Shown here one piece after another: positions 1-7,529 of a stretch of DNA of 35,809 bases. Position numbers and translations under genes: made by a program. The stretch lies in the NCBI GenBank assembly GCA_017465155.1, contig JAFTWV010000128.1:1-35809 (forward strand), written 5' to 3'. The notes beneath the pieces were generated by a model. That model searched no databases. It worked only from the letters and a program-made list of their open reading frames with translations, and was not told the DNA's origin. Position 1 is the stretch's first letter, and every line of letters starts with the position of its first letter. This stretch comes from Clostridia bacterium. Lineage in GTDB: Bacteria; Bacillota; Clostridia; Christensenellales; Aristaeellaceae.

Positions 1-404
1 ATACCCAGGCCCGTCTGGACACCCAGCTGGCACTGATGGAGCGTCTGCAAGCCCTGATCACCGAATCGGCCGACCTGAACGACCTGCTGGCCCTCGAAAG
101 TCAGATCGCCGATACACAGTATACCATCGACACCCTGCAGTCCTCGCTGAACGCGACCGACCGTCAGGTTACATACGCCACGATTTCCATCACCCTTCGC
201 GAGGAAACCACGCCCGCTCTGACCGACACAACCGTCTCTCTCAGCGAGCGCATTACCGCAGCCATCCGCATGGGCTGCCGCATCCTGACTGACTTCACGC
301 AGGATGTTCTGGTATTCCTCATGGCAGCAATTCCCTTCATCGGCGCTGCAATCGCCATCGCGCTGATCACGCTGATCATCCGCCATATCAAAAGGAGGAA
401 ATGA
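1..404 (+). CDS. DUF4349 domain protein, C-terminal part (5' truncated by window)
   Basis: The reading frame is open from base 3, so the start lies outside the window. The visible part has a coiled-coil-like stretch, a segment of the form LLALESQIADTQYTIDTLQ followed by LDRQV-like and TYATISITLRE motifs, and ends with a transmembrane helix (about residues FLMAAIPFIGAAIAIALI) and a basic tail HIKRRK. This order is typical of DUF4349 proteins, which are membrane-anchored with an extracytoplasmic coiled coil; their function is unknown. The stop codon overlaps the ribosome-binding site of the next gene (AAAGGAGGAAATGACATG), so the two are translationally linked in one operon. The first residues of the protein, including any lipobox, cannot be seen. 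Confidence 0.8.
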   Translation, partial: TQARLDTQLALMERLQALITESADLNDLLALESQIADTQYTIDTLQSSLNATDRQVTYATISITLREETTPALTDTTVSLSERITAAIRMGCRILTDFTQDVLVFLMAAIPFIGAAIAIALITLIIRHIKRRK

Positions 405-405
405 C

Positions 406-1110
406 ATGAACAAGCTGCTCTCCATCATTCTTGCGCTGCTGATGCTGACCCTGCCGGCACTTGCTGCCGCAGAAGGCTCGCTTTCCGCGGCAGACGCGGC
501 TACCCTGACGGTCACCGGCAGCGCCGTCGTCACCCTGAAAGCCGATTACGCCCGCGTATCCGTCGGCGTGAACACACGCGCGGATACCATCGACGCGGCC
601 ACGGAGCAGAACGGAGCAGCAATCCGTGCCGTCATCGCTGCACTGGCTGCTGCAGGCGTGGCGGAGGAGGACGTTGCCACCAGCAACTACTCCGTCTATG
701 CGGAATATGATTATTCCACGGGCGTCGCCGTACAGAGTGGATACAATGTATCCAACCAGCTGACGGTCATCCTCAAGGACATGACCCGCATCGGCGCGGT
801 GCTCGACGAAGCCAGCAAAGCCGGCGCGAACACCATCCACAGCATCGAATTTCTGTCCACCAGCAGCTCTGCCGCGCAGGATGAAGCCGCAGGCCTTGCC
901 GTTCAGGAAGCCATCCGCAAAGCCAATCTGCTGGCCGCAGCTGCCGGGCTGACCGTCGGCGGCGTAATCTCCATCAGCGAGAGCAGCACGGTTGTCTATG
1001 CCGCCACCCAATCCTTTGACTCTGCCAAGCGCAGCGCTGCCAGCAACGTCATCCTTCCGGATGATCTGAGCGTTACGGCCAGTGTCACGATGGTGTTTGA
1101 ACTGAAGTGA
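406..1110 (+). CDS. SIMPL domain (DUF541/YggE-like) secreted protein
   Basis: This is a 234-residue protein with a Sec signal peptide (MNKLLSIILALLMLTLPALA, cleavage near AAA-EG) followed by a SIMPL/DUF541 domain. The segment LTVTGSAVVTLKADYARVSV, the internal YEDVATSNYSV-like region and the C-terminal VTASVTMVFEL strand are family landmarks. SIMPL proteins are secreted or periplasmic; YggE of E. coli is linked to oxidative stress tolerance, but a biochemical activity is not known. The ATG at 406 has AGGAGG eight bases upstream. It lies directly after the DUF4349 gene and is followed by a hairpin, so it is probably the last gene of its operon. Annotation to family is firm; role is not. Confidence 0.87.
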   Translation: MNKLLSIILALLMLTLPALAAAEGSLSAADAATLTVTGSAVVTLKADYARVSVGVNTRADTIDAATEQNGAAIRAVIAALAAAGVAEEDVATSNYSVYAEYDYSTGVAVQSGYNVSNQLTVILKDMTRIGAVLDEASKAGANTIHSIEFLSTSSSAAQDEAAGLAVQEAIRKANLLAAAAGLTVGGVISISESSTVVYAATQSFDSAKRSAASNVILPDDLSVTASVTMVFELK

Positions 1111-1125
1111 ATCCATTCAACAGAG

Positions 1126-1156
1126 CAGCCCCGCAGACGTCACGCCTGCGGGGCTG
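1126..1156 (+). terminator. Hairpin downstream of the SIMPL gene
   Basis: An 11-bp perfect stem, CAGCCCCGCAG (1126-1136) with CTGCGGGGCTG (1146-1156), starts 15 bases after the SIMPL stop codon. The T-tract is weak (TCTGTAT), so this is a probable but not ideal intrinsic terminator. Confidence 0.65.
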
Positions 1157-1169
1157 TCTGTATATGCGA

Positions 1170-1322
1170 TTGCCAATGTTGGGCGCGGAAGACGACTCCG
1201 CAGCCCGTCCAGTCGGGCGGAAAAACGGGACGAAGTCCCTTACCAAACGACTTCCAATGTTGGACGCGGAAGACGACTCCATAGCCCATCCAGTCGGGGG
1301 AAAAACGGGACGAAGTCCCTTA
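1170..1322 (-). repeat. Tandem duplication of about 80 bp, each unit with a small terminator
   Basis: Two near-identical units (about 1170-1242 and 1251-1322) repeat with an 80-bp period; for example CGAAGTCCCT occurs at 1231 and 1311. Read on the minus strand, each unit begins with TAAGGGACTTCGTCCCGTTTTT (written here as stem GGGAC, loop TTC, stem GTCCC, then a T-tract), a compact intrinsic terminator. The first unit contains the stop codon of the ABC ATPase gene, so the repeat is a duplicated gene 3' end and terminator. The two units differ at several positions, so the duplication is not very recent. Confidence 0.75.
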
Positions 1323-2105
1323 CTTGAGCACCTTGCGCAGGAAGTCTTGCGTGCGGGGCTGCTGCGGATTGTCCAGCACAGCTTCCGGCTTGCCCTGCTC
1401 CACAATGTAGCCGCCATCCATGAAGATTACGTGGTCGGCCACGGAGCGCGCAAAGCCGATCTCATGCGTCACGACGACCATTGTCATGCCTTCCTTCGCC
1501 AGATCAGTCATGACCGTCAGCACCTCGCCGACCATCTCCGGATCAAGGGCGCTGGTGGGCTCGTCGAACAGCATGACCTTGGGATCCATCGCCAATGCAC
1601 GCACAATGGCAATACGCTGTTGCTGGCCGCCGGAAAGCTGGCGCGGAAATGCATTTGCTTTCTCCTGAAGGCCTACGCGCTTGAGCAGCTCGATCGCCTT
1701 CGCCTCTGCCTCATCCTTGTCCATACCCTTAAGCTTCATCGGGCCAAGGGTGATGTTTTTCATAATGGACAGGTGCGGGAACAGGTTGAACTGCTGGAAC
1801 ACCATGCCCATGCGCTGACGCACCTTGTTGATGTTGCAGCCCGGGGCAGTGATATCCTCCCCTTCAAAGAAGACCTGGCCGCCGGTAGGCTGCTCCAGCA
1901 GATTCAGGCAGCGGAGCATGGTGGTCTTGCCGGAGCCGGAGGGGCCCAGCAGCACGACCTTCTCGCCCGTCGTGATATCCTGATCCACACCACGCAGCAC
2001 ATGCAGATCGCCAAAGGACTTCTTCAGGTCGCGCACAGAAATCAGCGGATTCTTTTTCTGCGCGGAAAGGACAGCCTCGCCCGTCATGGTCTTATCTTGC
2101 ATCAC
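1320..2105 (-). CDS. Polar amino acid ABC transporter, ATP-binding protein (GlnQ/ArtP family)
   Basis: This is the nucleotide-binding subunit of an amino acid importer. Motifs in order are Walker [10 protein letters not shown] (residues 54-62), Q-loop [10 protein letters not shown] (102-111), signature LSGGQQQR (157-164), Walker B VMLFDEP (177-183) and the H-loop His214 (VVVTHE). The length of 261 residues is slightly above the usual 240-250 because of a short N-terminal extension. GTG at 2105 is preferred over ATG at 2102 because AAGGAGG lies ten bases upstream of it. It overlaps the 3' end of the permease gene by 14 bases, which implies translational coupling. The family marks such as SALDPE and the NLFPHLS Q-loop place it with GlnQ/HisP/ArtP transporters; the substrate cannot be read from the ATPase. 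Confidence 0.93.
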   Translation of the reverse strand: MMQDKTMTGEAVLSAQKKNPLISVRDLKKSFGDLHVLRGVDQDITTGEKVVLLGPSGSGKTTMLRCLNLLEQPTGGQVFFEGEDITAPGCNINKVRQRMGMVFQQFNLFPHLSIMKNITLGPMKLKGMDKDEAEAKAIELLKRVGLQEKANAFPRQLSGGQQQRIAIVRALAMDPKVMLFDEPTSALDPEMVGEVLTVMTDLAKEGMTMVVVTHEIGFARSVADHVIFMDGGYIVEQGKPEAVLDNPQQPRTQDFLRKVLK

Positions 2106-3279
2106 TCTGACGCAGCCTCCTTTCCAGAATACCGACCAGCTTGGTCAGCACCATAACGATCACCAGATAGATCACCGCAACGGCAATCAGTGGCATGAAG
2201 TCGGAGAACGTCTGGCCACGGATTCGGTTGCCCGCCATGGTCAGCTCCATCACACCTGCATAGGCGGCGATAGAGGTTTCCTTGATCAGGGTAATGAACT
2301 CATTGGCCAGCGTAGGCAGCACATTCTTAATGACCTGCGGGGCGATAATGTACCACATCGTCTGCGCATAGGTAAGGCCGATGGAGCGTCCCGCTTCCAT
2401 CTGCCCCTTATCGATAGACAGGATGCCGCCGCGGAAGATTTCCGCCACATACGCGCCGGAATTCAGGCCAAAGGAGATAATCGCCACCAGCATGGCATAG
2501 GGAATACCCTTGAGGATGACGAAGGTCATCAGAAGCAGCTGCACCATCATGGGCGTACCGCGGAAAACCGTCGTATACACCGTAAAGAAGCCATCCAGCG
2601 TGCGCAGCAGGAACTTGCCGACACCGGGCTGCATCTTGGCTCCGTTGGTTTCCCAGACGCTGCGGGTCACAGCAATGATGATGCCAATCACCACGCCAAT
2701 CATCAGCGCGCCGACAGTCATCACCATCGTGTTGCCCAGACCCTGCAGCAGAAGAAGCCAGCGGTCATACTCGATGATGTTCTTGTAGAAGTCCTCCGCC
2801 AGATTGATGAACCACTGCTGGAACGCGCTGTTCACCAGCGGCTTGACAGACGCATCGTGGACATATACACTGCCCACTTCCATCTCCACAGGCACGAGAC
2901 CTGCCTTCTCCGCCTGATTGACGATGTTGGTTTCCTTTTGCGGATTCTTCACGGCAGCGCGGTCGATATAGACGGACGTGACCTCGCCGCCCTGCTTCAG
3001 CCATACCTGCACAGCGCCTTCCGCCGTATAGGATGTGGCCAGCAGCGTCACCTTCTTGCGCAGGAAGCCGCAGCGGCTCTCCTCCGTCAGGCTTTCGTCC
3101 GCATAGAAGATCGTCGCCTCCGCCGCGGTAACATAGGCGTATCCGCTCTCGTCGATGGCAGCGTACAGCTTATCCGTCTCGGCGCTGCCCGTTTCAGCGA
3201 TGGCCGGAACCAGCGCTCCGCAGATCAGCAGCAGCGCCGCCAGCAGCGCAAGGATCCGCTTCTTTCCGATGATGCTCAA
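2092..3279 (-). CDS. Polar amino acid ABC transporter permease with N-terminal extracytoplasmic domain
   Basis: The C-terminal part (about residues 165-395) is a HisM/GlnP-type permease with several transmembrane helices and the coupling-loop region [21 protein letters not shown]. Unusually, it is preceded by a signal-like hydrophobic segment ([19 protein letters not shown]) and about 130 residues of soluble sequence with SH3-like strands ([18 protein letters not shown], then [10 protein letters not shown] and VWLKQ). Classic permeases of this family are 215-240 residues; this one is 395. The start is taken at TTG 3279 because GAGGAGG lies eight bases upstream; a longer open frame exists but has no ribosome-binding site. 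It sits between the binding protein and the ATPase in the same operon, downstream of a hairpin at 3329-3358. Confidence 0.9.
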   Translation of the reverse strand: MSIIGKKRILALLAALLLICGALVPAIAETGSAETDKLYAAIDESGYAYVTAAEATIFYADESLTEESRCGFLRKKVTLLATSYTAEGAVQVWLKQGGEVTSVYIDRAAVKNPQKETNIVNQAEKAGLVPVEMEVGSVYVHDASVKPLVNSAFQQWFINLAEDFYKNIIEYDRWLLLLQGLGNTMVMTVGALMIGVVIGIIIAVTRSVWETNGAKMQPGVGKFLLRTLDGFFTVYTTVFRGTPMMVQLLLMTFVILKGIPYAMLVAIISFGLNSGAYVAEIFRGGILSIDKGQMEAGRSIGLTYAQTMWYIIAPQVIKNVLPTLANEFITLIKETSIAAYAGVMELTMAGNRIRGQTFSDFMPLIAVAVIYLVIVMVLTKLVGILERRLRQSDAR

Positions 3280-3328
3280 TCGTATATCCTCCTCAGGGTC
3301 GGGACAGGTGCTTCGCAAAACTCAAGAA

Positions 3329-3358
3329 AGAAGGGAACGGCGGAAACCGCTCCCTTCT
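3329..3358 (-). terminator. Intra-operon hairpin between binding protein and permease genes
   Basis: AGAAGGGA pairs with TCCCTTCT around an inner GCGG/CCGC stem with loop TTTC. On the minus strand it is followed by TTCTTGAGTTTT. This resembles a leaky intrinsic terminator or 3'-end stabiliser, a common way of giving the binding protein more transcript than the membrane subunits. Confidence 0.65.
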
Positions 3359-3372
3359 GCATCATTGTGCAA

Positions 3373-4128
3373 TTACTCCTCGGCGGGGATGTACTTCTCG
3401 ATGATGGCGGGGATGGTGCCGTCAGCGATCAGCTCCTGCAGCGCGGCGTTGAACTCAGCCAGCAGGGGATTGCCCTTCTTGAAGCAGGCAGCGTAGTTCT
3501 CGGTCACGTACTCGGTCTCGAGAATCTTCAGGCCTTCGTTGGCAGCAACATATGCCTTGGCAGGCTCATTGTCGATAACCACGCAGTCGACCTTGCCGGC
3601 TTTCAGCGCCATGACAGCCTCATTGCCGTTGGGATAGCGGTTGATGACGGCCAGACCGGCGTCCTCCAGATCCCAGGTGGTGTACAGGTCGCCGGTGGTG
3701 GTCAACTGAACGCCGATGGTGTGCATCGCGCCCTCAGCAAACAGATCCTCAACAGAGGTGATGGGAGAATCCTCGCGGACGATGACAACCTGCACGCCAG
3801 TGGCGTAGCTGTCAGAGAAGTCCACAGACAGCAGACGCTCCTCAGTCACGGTCATGCCAGCCAGGCCGAAGTCAGCCTTGCCCGCATTGACGGCGGAGAT
3901 GATGGCGTCAAACTCCATATCGGCAACCTCGAAGTCATAGCCCAGCTTCGCAGACACCGCAGCGGCGATCTCCACGTCGATGCCGACAATCTCGGTGCCC
4001 TCGTAGTACTCATAGGGGGGGAAGGATGCGTTGGTCGCCATGATCAGCGTACCCTTGGTCTCGGCCAGCACAGCCGCGCAGGACATAATCATCATCAGGG
4101 ACAGAACAAGCGCAATCAGCTTCTTCAT
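3373..4128 (-). CDS. Polar amino acid ABC transporter substrate-binding protein (SBP_bac_3)
   Basis: This 251-residue family 3 solute-binding protein starts with a signal sequence MKKLIALVLSLMMIMSCAAVLA. IMSC could be a lipobox, which would make it a lipoprotein, but AVLA-ETK is also a plausible signal peptidase I site. Family motifs are NASFPPYEY near the start of the mature chain, GIDVEIAAAVSAKLG, FDAIISAVNAGKADFGLAGMTVTEER (split here over residues about 75-100) with the ligand-binding Arg, and a C-terminal ALQELIADGTIPAIIEKY. The start at 4128 has GGAGG eight bases upstream. It is the first gene of the importer operon, behind a perfect promoter and an ARG-box-like site, so arginine or another basic amino acid is a reasonable but unproven ligand. 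Confidence 0.93.
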   Translation of the reverse strand: MKKLIALVLSLMMIMSCAAVLAETKGTLIMATNASFPPYEYYEGTEIVGIDVEIAAAVSAKLGYDFEVADMEFDAIISAVNAGKADFGLAGMTVTEERLLSVDFSDSYATGVQVVIVREDSPITSVEDLFAEGAMHTIGVQLTTTGDLYTTWDLEDAGLAVINRYPNGNEAVMALKAGKVDCVVIDNEPAKAYVAANEGLKILETEYVTENYAACFKKGNPLLAEFNAALQELIADGTIPAIIEKYIPAEE

Positions 4129-4170
4129 GTTTGTTTCCTCCATTTCTTGTGCTTGGAAAGTACAGTACGA

Positions 4171-4199
4171 ATTATACGCTTATTCGGTCTTCTTGTCAA
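4171..4199 (-). promoter_or_regulatory. Consensus sigma-A promoter of the amino acid importer operon
   Basis: On the minus strand TTGACA (4194-4199) and TATAAT (4171-4176) are separated by exactly 17 bases. Transcription would start near 4164, about 36 bases before the start of the binding-protein gene. Confidence 0.9.
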
Positions 4200-4205
4200 T
4201 GGGTG

Positions 4206-4254
4206 GAGTGCATAAAAATTCACAAAATCATCCCAATTTTCAGTGTTATGCACT
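4206..4254. promoter_or_regulatory. Candidate ArgR/AhrC operator (ARG boxes) upstream of the importer promoter
   Basis: TGCATAAAAATTCA at 4209-4222 matches the 18-bp ARG box pattern of ArgR/AhrC repressors (TGNATWWWWATNCA). A second, weaker match, TGCATAACACTGAA, lies on the opposite strand at 4239-4252. The outer bases form a perfect 10-bp inverted repeat, GAGTGCATAA (4206-4215) with TTATGCACTC (4245-4254). The first box is just upstream of the -35 element. The alternative reading, a terminator of the neighbouring genes, is weaker because the loop is 29 bases. Confidence 0.5.
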
Positions 4255-4280
4255 CTTTTATCCAATCGACTGCAAGAAGA

Positions 4281-4826
4281 TCACGCGTCGATCACAACCT
4301 CCGATGAATGCCGCGCCTGCCATGCCGCCCTGTCTATGCAATAGACGCGGGTAATGGTATTGACAGGGTCGTCGTATTCCTCCACAAAGCGCATGCCGTT
4401 CTTCATGGCAGTGCGCCATGATGCTTCATTGCTGCACTTCATATAGGAATACACTGCCGGAAAGCCGTGCTTCTCAAATGCGATCCGGATACAGGCTGCT
4501 GCCGCTTCAGAGGCATAGCCCTTGCGCCAGTGCTTTTTATGAATGTGGTAGCCGATCTCCGGCAGCCACTCCCCGTGAATGGGCTGCATGGTTATCCCAC
4601 AGTCCCCGATGAACTCCCCGGTTTCCTTCAGCATCACAGCCCACAGGCCAAAGCCGTGTTTCGCGTAGTTATCCAGCGTCCATGCAATCCAGCGATGAAC
4701 GCCAGCGGCGTCATAGGGCTCAGGGTAGTGCTGCATGGTTTCCGGGTCAGAGAGAATGCCATAGAGGCTGTCGAAATCATCCTCCGTCATTTCGCGGAGG
4801 ATGAGGCGTTCGGTTTCAATCTGCAT
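4281..4826 (-). CDS. GNAT family N-acetyltransferase (RimJ/RimL-like)
   Basis: This 181-residue protein begins MQIETERLILREMTEDDFDSL-like (ETERLILRE is the hallmark of the Acetyltransf_3/RimJ-RimL group). The acetyl-CoA binding region is seen as EIGYHIHKKHWRKGYASEAA, with the R-K-G-Y-A-S motif typical of the pyrophosphate loop. It transfers an acetyl group from acetyl-CoA to an unknown amine. ATG 4826 is chosen over an upstream TTG because AAAGGA sits six bases before it. It lies 32 bases downstream of the AAC(3)-like gene on the same strand and probably shares its transcript. Substrate is not predictable. Confidence 0.88.
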   Translation of the reverse strand: MQIETERLILREMTEDDFDSLYGILSDPETMQHYPEPYDAAGVHRWIAWTLDNYAKHGFGLWAVMLKETGEFIGDCGITMQPIHGEWLPEIGYHIHKKHWRKGYASEAAAACIRIAFEKHGFPAVYSYMKCSNEASWRTAMKNGMRFVEEYDDPVNTITRVYCIDRAAWQARHSSEVVIDA

Positions 4827-4858
4827 AGGGGTTCCTTTCAATGCGGTTTCTGAATCGT

Positions 4859-5593
4859 TCAGGCCAAACCATATAGCTGCAGCGGATTTGTCTCCAGCTC
4901 CCGCTCATAGATGCTCACGACGTCCCAGATATCAAAGAACATATATTTGCAGCAGCCGATGTATCCTTCTTTGACCAAACCATGCTCACAGGCCATCTCC
5001 TGAATCGTGTACCACGCCTTCACCGGCGGCTCGCCTGCTTCAATCAGCCATTCCTCCGGAGGGTATTTCATACGCATCTCCTCTGACGGCGCAAAAATGT
5101 CCCCGATTTCTTTCGGCAGCAGGTCTTCCACATAGTGCATGGCCGTCAATTTGTAAATATCCACACCCAGCAGCAGCGCCTTTCCTCCGTGATGAATGAC
5201 ATAATCCAGGCCGCCTTTGGCCGCTTCCTCTGCATGGCGCCCCCAACCAGCGGTGCGGATAATCCCGGCGCCTGTAATCACATCGCGTCTCTGCCGGAAT
5301 GTATCTGCAATCACGCCCATGGCCGTACGGGGCGCATCCTCCGGAAGGATTCTGATTTTCGTGGTGATTCCCATGGTTTTATCTTCCTCTGTCAGCGCTA
5401 TGGCAGGACTGAACCTCATGGCGGGCATGAAGATGCTGCCGCTCTCTCCCACGCATTCGATCAGTGCATCAATGACCGTTTCTGCCCCGCCCTCGACATG
5501 CCCGAAGCTGCTGAGAGAGCTGTGCACTTCGATGCTCATGCCTTCCTGCAGTCCGATCTGTTTCAGGGCGGCAGTCAATTCTTCTTTTTTCAT
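4859..5593 (-). CDS. AAC(3) family N-acetyltransferase
   Basis: This 244-residue protein has the aminoglycoside 3-N-acetyltransferase fold marks: VHSSLSSFGHVEGGAETVIDAL near residues 23-44, IFMPAM, TAMGVIADTFRQR, GGKALLLGV and a conserved TAMHYVED (His near the acetyl-CoA/substrate site). The usual RSxHPxxS segment is replaced by GIIRTAGWGRHAEE. The family also contains YokD-like proteins without proven resistance activity, so an aminoglycoside substrate should not be assumed. It is a little shorter than most AAC(3) enzymes (260-280). The ATG at 5593 has GGAGA seven bases upstream. It pairs with a second acetyltransferase gene downstream. Confidence 0.85.
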   Translation of the reverse strand: MKKEELTAALKQIGLQEGMSIEVHSSLSSFGHVEGGAETVIDALIECVGESGSIFMPAMRFSPAIALTEEDKTMGITTKIRILPEDAPRTAMGVIADTFRQRRDVITGAGIIRTAGWGRHAEEAAKGGLDYVIHHGGKALLLGVDIYKLTAMHYVEDLLPKEIGDIFAPSEEMRMKYPPEEWLIEAGEPPVKAWYTIQEMACEHGLVKEGYIGCCKYMFFDIWDVVSIYERELETNPLQLYGLA

Positions 5594-5785
5594 GTTCTTT
5601 TCTCCGTGAAGGATTTCATAGTGGTTATGTCGTGGCTTCTTGCCATGTGTTTATGGTGCCCTGCGCTTTTGGGCGGAAGCTGGAAGAGTACGTAACTGCC
5701 TTGCGGACTCGGCAGCTTATTCTTTTTCGGAGCGGTGTGGATTGGAGTTGCTTGTTTGCTGTGCCTTTTGGGGAAACGTGAACTG
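5594..5785. other. Non-coding stretch before dispersed element A
   Basis: No convincing gene was found. A small CTGCC/GGCAG hairpin (5697-5716) is followed by a T-rich run. The segment TGTGCCTTTTGGGGAAACG leads into the first stem of element A and has a similar counterpart before element C. Confidence 0.4.
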
Positions 5786-5925
5786 TTTGACGGATCGAAG
5801 ATTCGTCAAAGATGCTGTGTTTCTTTGCGCCTGTGGGTGTTGAGGGCTCCGACGGGGAGGGGCGCCGCCCCTCCACCCCGCAAGGGACATCCTCCCTTGA
5901 CCCATTTTTTGCCCAGCTGGTCTTG
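5786..5925 (+). repeat. Dispersed structured element, copy A
   Basis: Stem I is TTTGACGGATC (5786-5796), loop GAA, GATTCGTCAAA (5800-5810), eleven pairs with one G-T. A linker with GATGCTGTGT and TTTGCGC follows. Stem II is GGAGGGG (5856-5862) with CCCCTCC (5868-5874). Stem III is CAAGGGA (5881-5887), loop CATCC, TCCCTTG (5893-5899). The tail is ACCCATTTTTT, ending at 5910. The minus-strand permease gene stops at 5926, only 15 bases away. Copies B, C and D share this plan. No protein or transposase is associated. Confidence 0.7.
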
Positions 5926-6717
5926 TCATGTGCCGGTTGAGCGGTAGTGTTTGGCCCCGGCATACCAGATGGCGGCCATCAGAGCAAAAAATACCAACCC
6001 CGCCAGCGGCGTCACATAGTACCATCCCTGCGCCAGTACCACCATCGGCTGCCCCAGCACCCAGCTTATCGGCCAGTGCATGCACAGCGCCACCGGTGCC
6101 GCATACGTAAACAGTAACCTCAGCGGCGTCGGAAAGATATCCACAGGATACTGACAAGTCGACCTGCCCCCGTAGGTCAGCACATTCACCATCTCAATCG
6201 ACTTTACAGAGAAGAAGCACATCGTAGCCTCAATCAGGAATAAGCCCAGCAGCAGCATGACGCTGCATACGACAACCTCCGCCATCAGCAGCGCCTTTGC
6301 TGCCGTCCACGCGATCTTCAGCTGCACCGCCGCCATCCAAATCGCTGCAAGACCCACAATGAACGAGCCCAGCCGCCGCGGATCAAGCTGACTGCACATC
6401 ACCTGCAGCAGCAGCGGCCGGGGCCGCAGGAGGACCGAATCAAACTCCCCTCGCCCGATGAAGCCCTGAAACGCAGCAATCCCGCGACCAAACAGCTCCG
6501 TCAGTGCAAAGGTAGACTGCATCACACCAAAGAAAAACATGATTTCCGCCGCGCCCCAGTGTCCAATGACCCGAAAGCGGCTCAGCAGCACCGTAACTGC
6601 CATCAGCTCGCCGCCAGTCATTACAAACTGCGCGATCACCTGCATCAGAAGGCTGGAACGATACTGCATCGCTGACTTCATCAGCATCTTAACCGAATGG
6701 ACCACATACCGCATCAT
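5926..6717 (-). CDS. ABC-2 type exporter permease (COG3694 group)
   Basis: This 263-residue membrane protein begins MMRYVVHSVKMLMKSAMQYR and has about six hydrophobic helices. The region FGRGIAAFQGFIGRGEFDSVLLRPRP contains the GEFDxxLLRPRP motif characteristic of the uncharacterised ABC-2 permeases that pair with a COG4586 ATPase. ATG 6717 has GGGAGGG five to six bases upstream; the next ATG at 6714 is equally possible. It is the last gene of a three-gene exporter operon, two bases after the stop of the sister permease. The complex exports an unknown compound. Its stop lies 15 bases from the T-tract of element A. Confidence 0.87.
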   Translation of the reverse strand: MMRYVVHSVKMLMKSAMQYRSSLLMQVIAQFVMTGGELMAVTVLLSRFRVIGHWGAAEIMFFFGVMQSTFALTELFGRGIAAFQGFIGRGEFDSVLLRPRPLLLQVMCSQLDPRRLGSFIVGLAAIWMAAVQLKIAWTAAKALLMAEVVVCSVMLLLGLFLIEATMCFFSVKSIEMVNVLTYGGRSTCQYPVDIFPTPLRLLFTYAAPVALCMHWPISWVLGQPMVVLAQGWYYVTPLAGLVFFALMAAIWYAGAKHYRSTGT

Positions 6718-6719
6718 CC

Positions 6720-7529
6720 TTACCCTCCCTGTACCGTCATATCGTTCATCCGCTGCTGCCACATCCATCGGCCCAGCAGCCGCAGCACGACAATCCACGC
6801 AATCTGCACAGTCACATTCAGCAGCCACTCAGGCAGACCCGCGGCATGCTGGTACATGCGGATGGGCGCATCCAGCGCCTGCGCAAAGGGCTGATAGCGT
6901 ATCAGCATCTGTACCGAATCAGGGAACAGCGTCAGCGGGATCACATTGCCGGAAAAAGTCATCATCGTCAGGTTCAGAATAGCGGAGATACCGCGCCGGT
7001 CAAGGGTTTTCATGTTGATCGCATCCACAATGGCCGACAGCTCGCACAGACATACCGCCCCCAGCCCCACCGACAGCAGAAACTGCGCCAGTGCCGCCGG
7101 ACTATCCGGCAGGGCCATACGGCAGCCCTTGGGAAGCAGCAGCTGCACCAGCAGCATCGGGAGCATGCGCATCCCCGCGCCTACCAGCCGTCCGCCCACA
7201 TCCCTGCACACCCAGAACCGGTGCTGATCCAGCGGCCGCACCATCATATAGGCCACGCCGCCAGACATGATCAGGTTCGTCAGCTCTCCATCATTGGAGA
7301 ACATCATTCGAAAAAACATCTGCTGCAGCCACACATAAGTGATGGTATCCTGCAGAGCAGCGGCGTCGGCGCCATCGTAGAGCACCGTATACAGGCAGAC
7401 ATACACCAGTCCGAAGAACACCTGCGTCACAAGGCCGCCAAGCGCTGCAGCACGGTACTGCGTCTCCATCAGCGCCCGCAGCCGGAAAACCATCAGGTAG
7501 GGCTTCCACGATATCCACAGCCTGTTCAC
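6720..7529 (-). CDS. ABC-2 type exporter permease (COG4587 group)
   Basis: This 269-residue membrane protein starts MNRLWISWKPYLMVFRLRALM and has six predicted helices. The central motif GGVAYMMVRPLDQHRFW corresponds to the GxxxxxLxRPL motif of the sister permease. The start codon is GTG 7529; it overlaps the TGA of the ATPase gene in a GTGA junction, so the two are translationally coupled. With the second permease it should form a heterodimeric membrane domain for the ATPase encoded upstream. Family assignment is by architecture and motif; the cargo is unknown. Confidence 0.87.
   Translation of the reverse strand: MNRLWISWKPYLMVFRLRALMETQYRAAALGGLVTQVFFGLVYVCLYTVLYDGADAAALQDTITYVWLQQMFFRMMFSNDGELTNLIMSGGVAYMMVRPLDQHRFWVCRDVGGRLVGAGMRMLPMLLVQLLLPKGCRMALPDSPAALAQFLLSVGLGAVCLCELSAIVDAINMKTLDRRGISAILNLTMMTFSGNVIPLTLFPDSVQMLIRYQPFAQALDAPIRMYQHAAGLPEWLLNVTVQIAWIVVLRLLGRWMWQQRMNDMTVQGG

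Noticed and set aside
2086-4215. A 709-codon open frame on the plus strand across the amino acid importer
   Set aside because: It is antisense to three well-recognised genes, lacks a ribosome-binding site and is His/Gln/Arg-rich as expected for the reverse frame of a GC-rich gene.
4206-4254. A terminator formed by the GAGTGCATAA/TTATGCACTC repeat
   Set aside because: The loop is 29 bases, the stem is AT-rich and no T-tract is well placed on the minus strand; the ARG-box reading explains it better.
5625-6157. Minus-strand frames across element A
   Set aside because: They contain low-complexity sequence, overlap the real permease gene and have no ribosome-binding site.
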